Of a stretch of 64,000 nt of DNA, positions 1 to 8,951 are shown piece by piece (positions within the stretch are counted from its first letter, which is position 1; each line of letters begins with the position of its first letter). Source of the DNA: Hyphomicrobiaceae bacterium (GTDB lineage: Bacteria; Pseudomonadota; Alphaproteobacteria; Rhizobiales; Hyphomicrobiaceae); the NCBI GenBank assembly GCA_022844275.1, contig JALHMB010000004.1, positions 310,001 to 374,000 of the forward strand, in the 5' to 3' direction. A program made the translations under genes and the position numbers. The notes beneath the pieces were generated by a model. It was not told where the DNA came from, ran no database searches, and saw only the letters and a list, made by a program, of their open reading frames with translations.

Positions 1-13
1 TAGAGCCGATGGC

Positions 14-574
14 TCAGGTCTTCTTGCGTGGCGTCAAACGGCGCGCATCCGGCGCCGCCTCGTGCTGCACCGCGCGCAGGATCGTGGCGTTCATCAGGTA
101 AGCGCTCATGATCGCGGTCAGCTCCATCAGACCTTTCTCACCGAAGCGCTTGCGCACGGCGGCGAATGTCTCATCGCTCACCGCCGGCGATTCCAACAGC
201 TCCCGCCCGTAGCGGACGATAAGCGCCTCGTCAGGGGTGAGGCTGTCAAGCGGGCCATAGGTGTCGACAATATGGATCGCTTCGGCGCGCGTGCCGGCGG
301 CGAGGCCGAGCTTGACGTGCGAGTTCCAGATGTAGTCGGCATTCGCGGCACGCGCTGCGGTGCAGATCGCGAGCTCCGACTCCGCCTGCGTCAGCGACGT
401 ATGATTGCGGAGGTGATCCAGGAGGTCCGAGAGCTTCACGCCCGCCTGCCCCGCATACGAGAGATAGGTACTCGGCGGGGGCATGCTCTTCCGCGTCGAG
501 AGGATATGGCGGACGGCCGCGCGCGTCTCGTCGCTATAAGCGTCGGTATCCGAGGGGAACGGCAAACGCGCCAT
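14..574 (-). CDS. Carboxymuconolactone decarboxylase / AhpD-like family protein
   Basis: A 186-residue helical protein of the carboxymuconolactone decarboxylase family. The family core is visible at about residues 67-92: E67-LAIC-TAARA followed by IWNSH (H86), matching the usual E..i..aAr....y.WnsH pattern. Only one cysteine sits in this helix, so the CxxC pair of true AhpD peroxidases is absent and peroxidase activity is unlikely. The reading frame is open further upstream, but the ATG at 574 gives the family-like N-terminus (MARLPFPS). The neighbourhood is catabolic, which suggests a decarboxylase or lyase role, but the substrate cannot be told from sequence. Confidence 0.8.
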   Translation of the reverse strand: MARLPFPSDTDAYSDETRAAVRHILSTRKSMPPPSTYLSYAGQAGVKLSDLLDHLRNHTSLTQAESELAICTAARAANADYIWNSHVKLGLAAGTRAEAIHIVDTYGPLDSLTPDEALIVRYGRELLESPAVSDETFAAVRKRFGEKGLMELTAIMSAYLMNATILRAVQHEAAPDARRLTPRKKT

Positions 575-825
575 CGTCGGGCTCCTTAGGTTGGCGACTT
601 TCAGGAGTCGTCTAGTATGTTTCCTCACCTCATCTGTGCACCAGGAGCGGCATTGGCGCAATATCGAGGGAGCATCACCCTACTTTTGTGCAGCACTCGG
701 CCGTCCGCTCCAAAATTCGTGCAGCTTCGACCTTGCCTCGGCGCACCCGGCACCTCACACTGAGCTGAGCACACTGGAGAATTTCGCGCGAGCCCGAGCT
801 AGCGCCGATTGAGGAGATGCTTTTC

Positions 826-2796
826 ATGGCTGATGTGCACGCGGTATCCGAGAGCTGCTGCGCTACTGCTGTCCAGCCGACGGTTCATGAGATCAAGCAT
901 CCACTCCAACCGCTGACCCCCGACGAGATCCGTCGCGTCGCCGACATCGTCCGTCGCAATCCGCCTTACGAGGACGCGATCCGCTTCGAGACCATCGAGC
1001 TCTTGGAGCCAACCAAGGAAGAGGTCCGCGCCTTCAAGCCGGGCATGCCGATCCGCCGCCGCGCGCGCGTGAACGTATCGAGTGCGCGTAAGGTGAGCGT
1101 CACGATGATGACCCTCGATCTTGCGAGTGGAGAAGTTCTCTCGCGCAAGGTGCTCGATGGCCAGCGACCCATGATCCAGCTCGAGCAGTTCCTCGTCATC
1201 GAGGGCCTCGTTAGGGCCGATCCGGGCTTCATCGCGGCCTGCGCCAGGCGCGGCATCACGGATATGGAGAAAGTCTGCGTCGATCCCTGGTCGGCCGGCT
1301 CGTTCGATATACCGGGCGAGGAGGGGCGCTTTCTCTGCCATGTGTTCTGCTGGCTGCGACTGAGGAAGAACGAGGCCTTCTATGCGCACCCGATTGAGGG
1401 CCTCAATGCCGTCATCGACCTTAACAGCGGGAAGGTCATTCGCATCGACGACTATGGCATCACGCCGATCCCGATGACCGAATACAACTACGAGCGCGAA
1501 TTTCTGACCGACTTCCAGCCACCAGCGAAGCCGATCAACGTGGTGCAGCCCGAGGGCGTTAATTTCTCCATCGATGGCCCGTGCCTGAAATGGCGCAACT
1601 GGTCGCTCGTCGTCGGCTTCAATGCGCGCGAGGCGCTGACGCTGCACGATATTCGTTTCGACGGGCGCCCGGTCGTTCACCGCGCTTCGATCGTCGAGAT
1701 GACCGTGCCCTACGGCACGCCGGAGGGCGGACATTTCCGGAAGAACGTCTTTGACGTCGGCGAGTACGGCGTCGGCAAACTTGCCAACTCCCTGCGTCTC
1801 GGTTGTGACTGCCTCGGCGTCATTCAGTATCTCGACGCGCATCTCAATAAGATCGACGGCGAGCCCTGGACGATCGAGAATGCCATCTGCGTGCACGAGG
1901 AGGATGCGGGGCTCGTTTGGAAGCATACCGACTTCCGCACCGAGCGTGTGGAGTCGCGTCGTGGCAGCCGCCTCGTGATCTCGACCATCTGCACGGTCGG
2001 CAACTATGAGTACGGCTTCTACTGGTATCTCTATCTCGACGGCACCATCGAGCATGAGGTGAAGGCGACGGGCGTCATCAACACGGCGGCCTGCATTCCG
2101 GGGCAGCCCGGCAAGTATGCTCGCGAAGTAGCGCCCGGCCTCATCGGGCACATTCACCAGCACATACTCTGCGCGCGCCTCGACATGGCCGTCGACGGCG
2201 ATCGCAACAGCTTCGTCGAGTGCAACACCTACGCCGAGCCGCTCGGGCCCTCCAATCCCTATGGCAATGCCTTCTACGAGCAGGAGACGGTGCTCAAGCG
2301 CGAGAGCGAGGCGGGGCGACGCTCTGACCCCGCGTCGATGCGCTACTGGAAGGTCGTCAATCCGAACAAGACCAACCGGGCCGGCTCGCCGGTCGGCTAC
2401 AAGCTTCACGCGCCGCATTGCGTCACGCCGTTCGTTCACCCGGATTCGCCCTCAGGTAAGCGTGCTGCCTACGTGCAGAACCACGTCTGGGTGACGGCCT
2501 TCGACAGCGAGGAGCGCTATCCTTCGGGTGACTTCGTCAATCATTCGGATGGTTCGGGCGACATTCGCTCTTTCGTTGCCAAGGATCGCCCGATCGAGAA
2601 TACGGACATCGTGCTCTGGCACGTATTCGGCCTCCATCATCCCGTTCGGGTCGAGGATTTCCCCGTGCAGCCTTGCGTCATGACCGGGTTCAAGCTCATG
2701 CCGTTCGGTTTCTTCGACGGCAATCCGACCATCAACCTCGCGCCTGAGGTCAACGCCGCGAGCTGCCACGCAAAGGCCAACGGCAAGCATCCCTGA
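826..2796 (+). CDS. Copper-containing primary amine oxidase
   Basis: A 656-residue copper/topaquinone amine oxidase, which oxidises primary amines to aldehydes with release of ammonia and H2O2. The topaquinone precursor is the Tyr of the NYEY motif (about residue 394). Copper ligands are visible as HQH (H444/H446) and a later His in GLHHPVRVEDFP. The catalytic-base region FDVGEYGVG and the hallmark NSLRLGCDCLG are intact, and the length is normal for bacterial enzymes. An ATG at 817 is also in frame, but GAGGAG at 811-816 abuts it; the ATG at 826 has a proper 9-nt spacing, so I chose it. No signal peptide is evident. The CoA ligases and amidohydrolases nearby fit a nitrogenous-compound degradation locus. 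Confidence 0.93.
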   Translation: MADVHAVSESCCATAVQPTVHEIKHPLQPLTPDEIRRVADIVRRNPPYEDAIRFETIELLEPTKEEVRAFKPGMPIRRRARVNVSSARKVSVTMMTLDLASGEVLSRKVLDGQRPMIQLEQFLVIEGLVRADPGFIAACARRGITDMEKVCVDPWSAGSFDIPGEEGRFLCHVFCWLRLRKNEAFYAHPIEGLNAVIDLNSGKVIRIDDYGITPIPMTEYNYEREFLTDFQPPAKPINVVQPEGVNFSIDGPCLKWRNWSLVVGFNAREALTLHDIRFDGRPVVHRASIVEMTVPYGTPEGGHFRKNVFDVGEYGVGKLANSLRLGCDCLGVIQYLDAHLNKIDGEPWTIENAICVHEEDAGLVWKHTDFRTERVESRRGSRLVISTICTVGNYEYGFYWYLYLDGTIEHEVKATGVINTAACIPGQPGKYAREVAPGLIGHIHQHILCARLDMAVDGDRNSFVECNTYAEPLGPSNPYGNAFYEQETVLKRESEAGRRSDPASMRYWKVVNPNKTNRAGSPVGYKLHAPHCVTPFVHPDSPSGKRAAYVQNHVWVTAFDSEERYPSGDFVNHSDGSGDIRSFVAKDRPIENTDIVLWHVFGLHHPVRVEDFPVQPCVMTGFKLMPFGFFDGNPTINLAPEVNAASCHAKANGKHP

Positions 2797-2839
2797 GCTT
2801 GGACGCCTCGACGCGCAATGAGTGTGAGTGCAGCGCGCG

Positions 2840-3466
2840 TCAGCTCTTGGCGCGCAGCATTTCCGTGAGCACGGGGAAATGCTCACGACCCCAATAGAGA
2901 TCGCCGTCGGGCAGTAGAACGCTCGTCACGCCGAACACCCCGGCTGCTTCCGCTTCCGTCTGCACGCTTTCGAGCAGCTTGCGCCCTTCACCCTCGGCAT
3001 ACGACGCAAAGTCCGAAGCGTCGGCGCCGCACTCCGCGAGCAGCGCCGCCAGAACGGGCACGCTCTCGATGTCCAGCTCCCGCTTCCAGAAGCGCTCGAA
3101 GACGCGATCATGATAGCAGCGGAACACGCCGCGCTCCTTGGCGTAGAGCATCCCGATATTGGCGAGCGAAGAATCCCAGATCTTCTGCGTGCCGCGAATG
3201 GTGAGGCCGCGCCGGTTCGCTTCGCGGCGGCAGTCCATGTAGCTGTATTTCACGCGCCGCCACTGATGCGCGTTGCGACTTTGCTCGGCGACGCCGCCGC
3301 TGGCATCGAGCTTGGCACTGCCGAGATAGGCCGGAATGTCGAGCGTGTAGGGAAGCCAGTCGACCTCGACGCCGGCTTCGCGCTCGAGATCATAAACGAG
3401 ATCCTTGGCGAGATAGGCATAAGGGCTCTTGTAGTCGGAGTAGACCTTGATCGATCGCTTCGTCAT
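2840..3466 (-). CDS. 2-hydroxychromene-2-carboxylate isomerase-like protein (DsbA / GST-kappa fold)
   Basis: A 208-residue thioredoxin-fold protein of the DsbA/HCCA-isomerase family. The N-terminal YSDYKSPYAYLA (residues 9-20) corresponds to the D-x-x-SPY motif whose Ser binds glutathione in HCCA isomerases and kappa GSTs. There is no CxxC, so it is not a disulfide oxidoreductase. The late GVTSVLLPDGDLYWGREHF stretch matches the family cis-Pro and C-terminal region, although the residue at the usual cis-Pro position reads Val-Leu-Leu-Pro. The ATG at 3466 overlaps the stop of the upstream ligase gene (ATGA), implying translational coupling. The family acts on aromatic degradation intermediates; the actual substrate here is unknown. 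Confidence 0.82.
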   Translation of the reverse strand: MTKRSIKVYSDYKSPYAYLAKDLVYDLEREAGVEVDWLPYTLDIPAYLGSAKLDASGGVAEQSRNAHQWRRVKYSYMDCRREANRRGLTIRGTQKIWDSSLANIGMLYAKERGVFRCYHDRVFERFWKRELDIESVPVLAALLAECGADASDFASYAEGEGRKLLESVQTEAEAAGVFGVTSVLLPDGDLYWGREHFPVLTEMLRAKS

Positions 3467-5055
3467 GTCGTGCGCCTTCCGCTCACTGCGCGCTCGAAGA
3501 CCTCGCCCTGCTCCTCGGCGGCGCGCAGCAGGTACTTCTGTATTTTCTGGCTCGGCGTCTTGGGCATCTCGCGCCGGAACTCGATAAAGCGCGGTACCCA
3601 AAAGCGGGGCATGTGCTCGTCGCAGAAGGCCCATAGCTCCTCCGCCGTGGCTTTCGCGCCTTCGCGCAGCACCACAACCGCTTGGACCTCATCCTCGCCA
3701 AGCTCCGAGGGCGCCGCGATGACGGCACATTCCAGAATGGCCGGATGGCGATTGAGTGTCGCCTCGACCTCCGAGGACGAGATGTTCTCGCCGCGACGGC
3801 GGATCGAGTCCTTCTTGCGGTCGACGAAATAGTAGTAGCCGTCAGCGTCCGCGCGCGCGTTATCGCCGGTGTGAAACCAGAAGTTCCGGTAGGCTTCGAG
3901 CGTGGCCTCCGGGCTGTTGTAGTAGGCCGAGAGCATGGCAAATGGCCGCTTCGGGCGGACCAGGATCTCGCCAACCTCTCCGAGCGCGACCGGCTCGTCG
4001 CGCTCATTCGCGATCATGACGTCGAATGTATCGGTATTCGGCTTTCCGCAGGAGTCCTTGCGCCGCTCCCCACCCGGCGGTGTGAGCGTGACGACGCCCG
4101 TTTCCGTGGCGCCATACACTTCCACGATTCTGCAGTTGAAGCGGCGCTCGAACTCCTCGTTGACCTTGGCGAAGTAGAAGCGGCGCGCCGGCTGATCGGC
4201 ATCATCAGGGCGCGGCGGTTGCTTCAGCAGGATCGGCACCATCGAGAAGATGCCGTGCGCGACATCGGCCCTGTATTTGCGCACATCGTCCCAGAATCCT
4301 GAAGCCGAGAAGCGGGGCACGATCGCGATGCGGCCGCCATTGATGATCGCCGGCACGACACCGAGCCAGGAAGCGACCGCGTGAAACAGCGGCATGCACG
4401 TGTAGATCGACTGGCCCTCGCCATAGTCGGTCGACATGATCCAGTCGCGCGCAAAGGTGATGACGTGGGCGTGACTTGCCAGCACCCCCTTCGAGGGACC
4501 GGTTGTCCCAGATGTGAAGCTGATCGCCAGCGGATCGGACGGTGCGATCTCGATGCCGGGATCGTGATCGGGCGCGCTCATGACATCGGCGAGTGTGGTG
4601 ATGGCCACGCCATTGCCGAGCGTGGGCGGCGCGCCGGCCATGGGCGCGGTCAGGATCACATACCGAAGCCGCGGCAGGTCCGCCGCGACCGCATCGAGCC
4701 GCTCCAGGAATGCGGGATCGATGACCATATGCGACACGTCCGCCTTGCCGAGCTGATAGCGGAGGATGTCGCCCTTGTAGTCGGTGTTTATCGGAACGTA
4801 GACCGCGCCGGTCCGCGCCGCGCCGAGCCAGGCATCGATGAAGCCCAGCCCGTTCATGGCCATGATCGCGATTTTGCTGTCCTTGGCCGCATCGAGTGCC
4901 GCGAGACCGTTGGCGGTGCGGTTGGCGCGCCGGTTGGCTTCGGCGAACGTCACCGTGCCATCCGGAAACTCCAGGAACGTGCGCGCGCCGTGACGTTCCG
5001 CAGCAGCGCGCAACAGCGCCCCGAGAGTGAAGGTCTCGCACTTGATGTCGGACAT
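3463..5055 (-). CDS. AMP-dependent acyl-CoA synthetase / ligase
   Basis: A 530-residue member of the ANL adenylate-forming superfamily, predicted to activate a carboxylic acid to its CoA thioester through an acyl-AMP. Motif A3 is SFTSGTTGPSKGV, A5 is YGATETG, the A7/A8 hinge is HTGDNARADADGYYYFVDRKK followed by RRGENIS, and the C-terminal catalytic Lys lies in TPSQKIQKYLL. The overall layout resembles crotonobetaine/carnitine-CoA ligases (CaiC-like), but substrate specificity cannot be read off. It is followed directly by the isomerase-like gene (ATGA overlap) and preceded by an MmgE/PrpD gene 30 nt away, so the three probably form one operon. Confidence 0.9.
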   Translation of the reverse strand: MSDIKCETFTLGALLRAAAERHGARTFLEFPDGTVTFAEANRRANRTANGLAALDAAKDSKIAIMAMNGLGFIDAWLGAARTGAVYVPINTDYKGDILRYQLGKADVSHMVIDPAFLERLDAVAADLPRLRYVILTAPMAGAPPTLGNGVAITTLADVMSAPDHDPGIEIAPSDPLAISFTSGTTGPSKGVLASHAHVITFARDWIMSTDYGEGQSIYTCMPLFHAVASWLGVVPAIINGGRIAIVPRFSASGFWDDVRKYRADVAHGIFSMVPILLKQPPRPDDADQPARRFYFAKVNEEFERRFNCRIVEVYGATETGVVTLTPPGGERRKDSCGKPNTDTFDVMIANERDEPVALGEVGEILVRPKRPFAMLSAYYNSPEATLEAYRNFWFHTGDNARADADGYYYFVDRKKDSIRRRGENISSSEVEATLNRHPAILECAVIAAPSELGEDEVQAVVVLREGAKATAEELWAFCDEHMPRFWVPRFIEFRREMPKTPSQKIQKYLLRAAEEQGEVFERAVSGRRTT

Positions 5056-5085
5056 GGTCGGGCGCCTCTCGATGATCGCAGCGCC

Positions 5086-6447
5086 TCAGGCGGCCTTGCG
5101 CCGCAACTCGAGTAGGCGGAAGGCGCCGAGCACCTCCTCGATCGTGCCATCGGGCAGGCGATCGACGAACCGCTCCAGCATGTCGAAAGCTTGCAGCGGG
5201 ACGCCCTGCTCGACCCCAATACGGCGCACGAGCTTTGAGACGCCCGCGCGATCGTAGTTGTAGTCCTCCGTCGTCATGCGCTGATCGCGCACGAAACGGC
5301 GCCCGTCCTCCGTCTCGATCTCGATAATGGCACTTAGGATCGGCACGCCCGCATCCGCGACAAGCGCGATCCGCCCCACAAGATCGTTCACTGCGGGATC
5401 GTCGTACGTCGTCATGCGCTTCATGTCTGGGATGCCGTGCAGGAGCGTTGCGGCAATGCAGAACGGAATACTCATGAGAGTGCCGGAAATCGTGCTGAAC
5501 GGTCCCACTGCGTCCATGCCCGCATAGCCGCACTCGTAGGGGTTCATTCGAACCTTCACAGCCTTGATCGCGGTGCTGCCGAGCTCTTTGCGCAGTTCCA
5601 GCGCGCCCGTCACGGGTGTCTGGTTGAACGCACACACCGGGAAGGGCTTGAACGTCACGCGATGGATGAACCACTCCTTGCCGAGTGATCCGGCGAGAGC
5701 GGCAACATCGGGCTCCACGCGGCCGAATGCGCGCACGAGCCCCGCCTTGCCTTCGAGTGCGTGGGGCGCCGATACCGAGCCGGCACGCGCAAGCTCAGTG
5801 GCCGCAAGGCCGTTGCGCCCGATGAGGCCCGGTTGATAGCGCCACTCGTCCGTGCCGTCGACGAATGACTGCAAGACGCCGCCGGTGAAGGATACGGCAT
5901 TGCCGATCGCTGCTGCCGTGCGTTCTGCATCGAGGCGGAGCAGGCGGCTCATCGCTGCGGCGGCTGCGACGACGCCATACGTGGCCGTCGAACGGAAGCC
6001 TCCGGGCGTCGTGTTGATCGCAAAGGCCTTCTCGAGCAGACCGCCAGCCTCATAGCCGGCCACGAGCGCTGGGATTAGCTCCGACAGGGGCGCGCGGCGT
6101 GTCTCGATCAACGCGGTGAGCAGCGGCACGAGGATGGTGCCGAAGTGTGCGGCGCCGGATGAATCCTCCTGGGCGCGGCCGTGGAACAGGGCCGCATTGG
6201 CCAGGCAGGCGCCGCCGACGGTCGTGCTGCGTCCATCGGCGAGCATAGTCGCGCCGTTTGCAACTTCGCCGTCGAGGGCCAATGCTGCCGCACGGGCGAC
6301 GGGAGCATAGGGGGTGTCGTGGCAATCGAGGCCCATGCCATAGGCATTGAGCAGACAGGCCCGTGCCTTCTCGACCACCTCGGGTGGCATGGTCTTCGCG
6401 TCGAGCACGGAAATGAAGCGCGCAATGTGCGTGGCCAGCGTCGTCAT
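5086..6447 (-). CDS. MmgE/PrpD family protein
   Basis: A 453-residue MmgE/PrpD family protein; characterised members are 2-methylcitrate dehydratase, cis-aconitate decarboxylase and related dehydratase-like enzymes. Family features seen are the helical N-terminal half with DCHDTPYAPVAR, the central HGRAQEDSSGAAHFGTILVP segment, and the KPFPVCAFNQTPVTGALEL stretch. The ATG at 6447 is preceded by a strong GAGGAGGAC ribosome site; the frame is open further upstream without one. It sits between the liv transporter genes and a CoA ligase, so it may process a transported acid before or after CoA activation, but that is inference. Confidence 0.85.
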   Translation of the reverse strand: MTTLATHIARFISVLDAKTMPPEVVEKARACLLNAYGMGLDCHDTPYAPVARAAALALDGEVANGATMLADGRSTTVGGACLANAALFHGRAQEDSSGAAHFGTILVPLLTALIETRRAPLSELIPALVAGYEAGGLLEKAFAINTTPGGFRSTATYGVVAAAAAMSRLLRLDAERTAAAIGNAVSFTGGVLQSFVDGTDEWRYQPGLIGRNGLAATELARAGSVSAPHALEGKAGLVRAFGRVEPDVAALAGSLGKEWFIHRVTFKPFPVCAFNQTPVTGALELRKELGSTAIKAVKVRMNPYECGYAGMDAVGPFSTISGTLMSIPFCIAATLLHGIPDMKRMTTYDDPAVNDLVGRIALVADAGVPILSAIIEIETEDGRRFVRDQRMTTEDYNYDRAGVSKLVRRIGVEQGVPLQAFDMLERFVDRLPDGTIEEVLGAFRLLELRRKAA

Positions 6448-6493
6448 GTCGTCCTCCTCGCTGGTGGGCTGCTCTTGGCCCCGGCGTTCGCCG

Positions 6494-7210
6494 TCACATG
6501 GCGAGATAGCGCCTGCGGACCTCCTCATTGGCCTTCAGGCCGGCAATCGAGTCACGATAGACGATCGAGCCCTTGTCGATCACGACCGCGTCGTCCGCAA
6601 CACCGAGGCAGAAGTGCATGTTCTGCTCGGCGATCAATGTCGTCGCGCCTGCCGAGCGCAGCGTGCGCAAAAGATCGCCGATCCGCGCGACGACGATCGG
6701 AGCGAGTCCTTCGCTCGGCTCGTCGAGCAGGAGCACGACCGGATTGCCCATGAGCGTGCGGGCGATCGCGAGCATCTGCTGCTCACCGCCGGAAAGCCGG
6801 CCGGCCATCCGATTGCGCAGCGGCTCCAGGAGCGGAAAGACCTCGAAGACGCGCTTGATCGACCAGTCGTCTTGACCATCGGGACCTTTCTTGGCGCCGA
6901 TCTCGAGGTTCTCGGTGACCGTATGCTCGGGAAAGACCTGCCGATCTTCCGGCACGTAGCCAATACCGGTGCGCGCGATGATATGCGGCGGTCGCCCGGC
7001 GACATTCTTGCCCGCGATTTCCACAACACCGCGCTTCGGCGCTGCGACGCCAGCGATGGCTTTCATCGTCGTGCTCTTGCCGGCGCCATTGCGGCCGAGG
7101 AGCGCGAGAGTGCGGCCCTGTTTCAGATCAAGACCGACTTCGAACAGGATCTGGCTCTTGCCATAGAAGACGTCGAGGTTCTCGACCCGAACGATCGGAC
7201 GCTCGCTCAT
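6494..7210 (-). CDS. livF: Branched-chain amino acid-type ABC transporter, ATP-binding protein LivF
   Basis: A 238-residue ABC ATPase of the LivF type, the second ATPase of the HAAT (hydrophobic amino acid) uptake systems. Walker A is GRNGAGKST, the signature is LSGGEQQML, Walker B is VVLLLDEPSEGLAP, and the H-loop residue is replaced in the usual LivF way (LIAEQN). It is the last gene of livH-M-G-F and its start overlaps the livG stop as ATGA. Context with CoA ligases and amidohydrolases suggests uptake of an organic acid, amide or amino acid derivative rather than necessarily leucine. Confidence 0.93.
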   Translation of the reverse strand: MSERPIVRVENLDVFYGKSQILFEVGLDLKQGRTLALLGRNGAGKSTTMKAIAGVAAPKRGVVEIAGKNVAGRPPHIIARTGIGYVPEDRQVFPEHTVTENLEIGAKKGPDGQDDWSIKRVFEVFPLLEPLRNRMAGRLSGGEQQMLAIARTLMGNPVVLLLDEPSEGLAPIVVARIGDLLRTLRSAGATTLIAEQNMHFCLGVADDAVVIDKGSIVYRDSIAGLKANEEVRRRYLAM

Positions 7211-7962
7211 ACCGCGGCCTCCCCGTGCTCAGTACCAAGATAGGCCTCGATAACCGCTGGATTTGTGCGGATCTGGTCGGGCGTGCCCTCCGCGAGTAGG
7301 CGCCCGTAGCAGAGCACCGAGATCTTCGGGGCGATCTTGAAGACGATATCCATATCATGCTCGATGAAGATGAGCGTGAGCTTCTCGCGCTCCCAAAGCT
7401 CGTGCACGCGCTCGATCATGCGCCAGCGCTCGTCAGGCCCCATGCCGGCGGTGGGCTCATCCAGCAGCAGAACCTTGGGATCCAACACCAGTGCGAGGGC
7501 GATATCGAGCAGTTTCTGGTCGCCATGCGAAAGGTTGGCGGACGTGACGCCGAGCTTCTCGGTCAGGCCCAGCATGTCAGCGACTTCGAGCATGCGATCG
7601 CGCATCTCGGGCAGCGGGAAGCGGTGCGAGATATTCTGCGCGCGCCGACGATGAGCGGTGACCGCGCCGAGCAGGCTCTCCTCCACCGTCAATGTCGGGA
7701 AAATGCGCGCGACCTGGAACGCGCGCCCGATGCCGGCATCGATGATCTGCGCGCGCGAGCGGCCAATCAGACTGTTGCCGTTGAAGGTGACGGAACCCGA
7801 ATCCGGAACGAGTCCGCCGCTGATGAGATTGAAGAACGTGCTCTTGCCAGCGCCATTCGGGCCTATGATCGCAGTGAGCGATCCCGACGGGAAATCGATC
7901 GTAACGTCCGAAATGGCCGCAACGCCGCCGAATGATTTGTGGAGACCTTTGACCTCAAGCAT
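7207..7962 (-). CDS. livG: Branched-chain amino acid-type ABC transporter, ATP-binding protein LivG
   Basis: A 251-residue LivG-type ATPase. Walker A is GPNGAGKST, the signature region is LSHGDQKLLDIA, Walker B is VLLLDEPTAGMGP, and the EHDM H-loop carries the His. The C-terminal AEGTPDQIRTNPAVIEAYLG extension is typical of LivG. A GTG at 7977 is also in frame but overlaps livM; the ATG at 7962 leaves a 4-nt gap after the livM stop and has GGGGG at a suitable distance. It pairs with LivF to energise the LivH/LivM pore. Confidence 0.93.
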   Translation of the reverse strand: MLEVKGLHKSFGGVAAISDVTIDFPSGSLTAIIGPNGAGKSTFFNLISGGLVPDSGSVTFNGNSLIGRSRAQIIDAGIGRAFQVARIFPTLTVEESLLGAVTAHRRRAQNISHRFPLPEMRDRMLEVADMLGLTEKLGVTSANLSHGDQKLLDIALALVLDPKVLLLDEPTAGMGPDERWRMIERVHELWEREKLTLIFIEHDMDIVFKIAPKISVLCYGRLLAEGTPDQIRTNPAVIEAYLGTEHGEAAV

Positions 7963-7966
7963 GATG

Positions 7967-8947
7967 TCAGCCCCCACTTCTGCTGCTGGCTTCGCGCCGC
8001 ACGCGGAACCAGTCGGCGATGAAGTCCGTCACGCCCTTGCGGAGCCCAAGCGCGAACAAAAGGATGACCGCACCGAGGACCAGCCCGTGGTGCTCAGTGC
8101 CGCGGGTGATGACGTCATTGAGCAGCGAGAGGATCACGGCGCCGGCTGCCGGACCGATGAAGGTCGACAGGCCGCCGAGCATGATCATGAAGATGCCTTC
8201 GCCCGACATGGTCCAGTTCACGAACTCGGGATAGGCGCCCGAGACGAACAGGGCCATGACCATGCCGCCGAGCGCGCCAAACACGCCGGCGATCACGAAC
8301 GCTGTCAGCTTGGCACGGAACACGTTGATGCCGAGGAAGGTCGCGCGCTCTGTATTGTCGCGGATCATGCGCAGTGTATAGCCAAACGGCGATTCGACGA
8401 TCTGGCGCATGGCGAGCAGCCCGATCACCACCAGCGTTACGGCAAAGGCGTAGCGATGGGATTCGATCGAGAGGTCGATGCCGAGGAATGGTGGACGCGG
8501 AATGCCACCCATCAGGCCCTGGTCACCGCCTGTCAGCGGTACCCAGGCGATCACAGTGCTGTAAAGCAGCATCTGGAATGCGAGCGTGATGAAGGAGAAG
8601 TAGATGTCCTTCAGTCGAATGCTGATGGCGCCGACGACGAGACCGAGGAGCGCACTCGAGACGATCGTGATCAGGATTGCCGTCGGAATCGAAACACCGA
8701 GGCGCTGCATGGAGAGGCCGAAGGCATAGGCACCAAAGCCAAAGAACATGCCGTGGCCGAAGGATACCATGCCCGTATAGCCGACAAGCAGATTGAGCGA
8801 CGTGGCGAATAGCGCGAAGGCCGAGACGCGGATGACGAGGTCGTTGATCATCCGGCTTGGCCACACGTACGGCAGCAACAGCAGGACGATCAGCGCCGCA
8901 GCGGCAATGATGAGATCGCGCGTGAGATTGGGACGGGTTGCGAACAT
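7967..8947 (-). CDS. livM: Branched-chain amino acid-type ABC transporter permease LivM
   Basis: A 326-residue inner-membrane permease with about nine to ten hydrophobic helices, starting with LIIAAAALIVLLLLPY. The LivM family stretch GYTGMVSFGHGMFFGFGAYA and the cytoplasmic-loop region RMIRDNTERATFLGINVFRAKL, which contacts the ATPase, are clear. It lies 4 nt after livH and 4 nt before livG. Together with LivH it would form the transmembrane pore of the transporter encoded here. Confidence 0.92.
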   Translation of the reverse strand: MFATRPNLTRDLIIAAAALIVLLLLPYVWPSRMINDLVIRVSAFALFATSLNLLVGYTGMVSFGHGMFFGFGAYAFGLSMQRLGVSIPTAILITIVSSALLGLVVGAISIRLKDIYFSFITLAFQMLLYSTVIAWVPLTGGDQGLMGGIPRPPFLGIDLSIESHRYAFAVTLVVIGLLAMRQIVESPFGYTLRMIRDNTERATFLGINVFRAKLTAFVIAGVFGALGGMVMALFVSGAYPEFVNWTMSGEGIFMIMLGGLSTFIGPAAGAVILSLLNDVITRGTEHHGLVLGAVILLFALGLRKGVTDFIADWFRVRREASSRSGG

Positions 8948-8951
8948 GAGC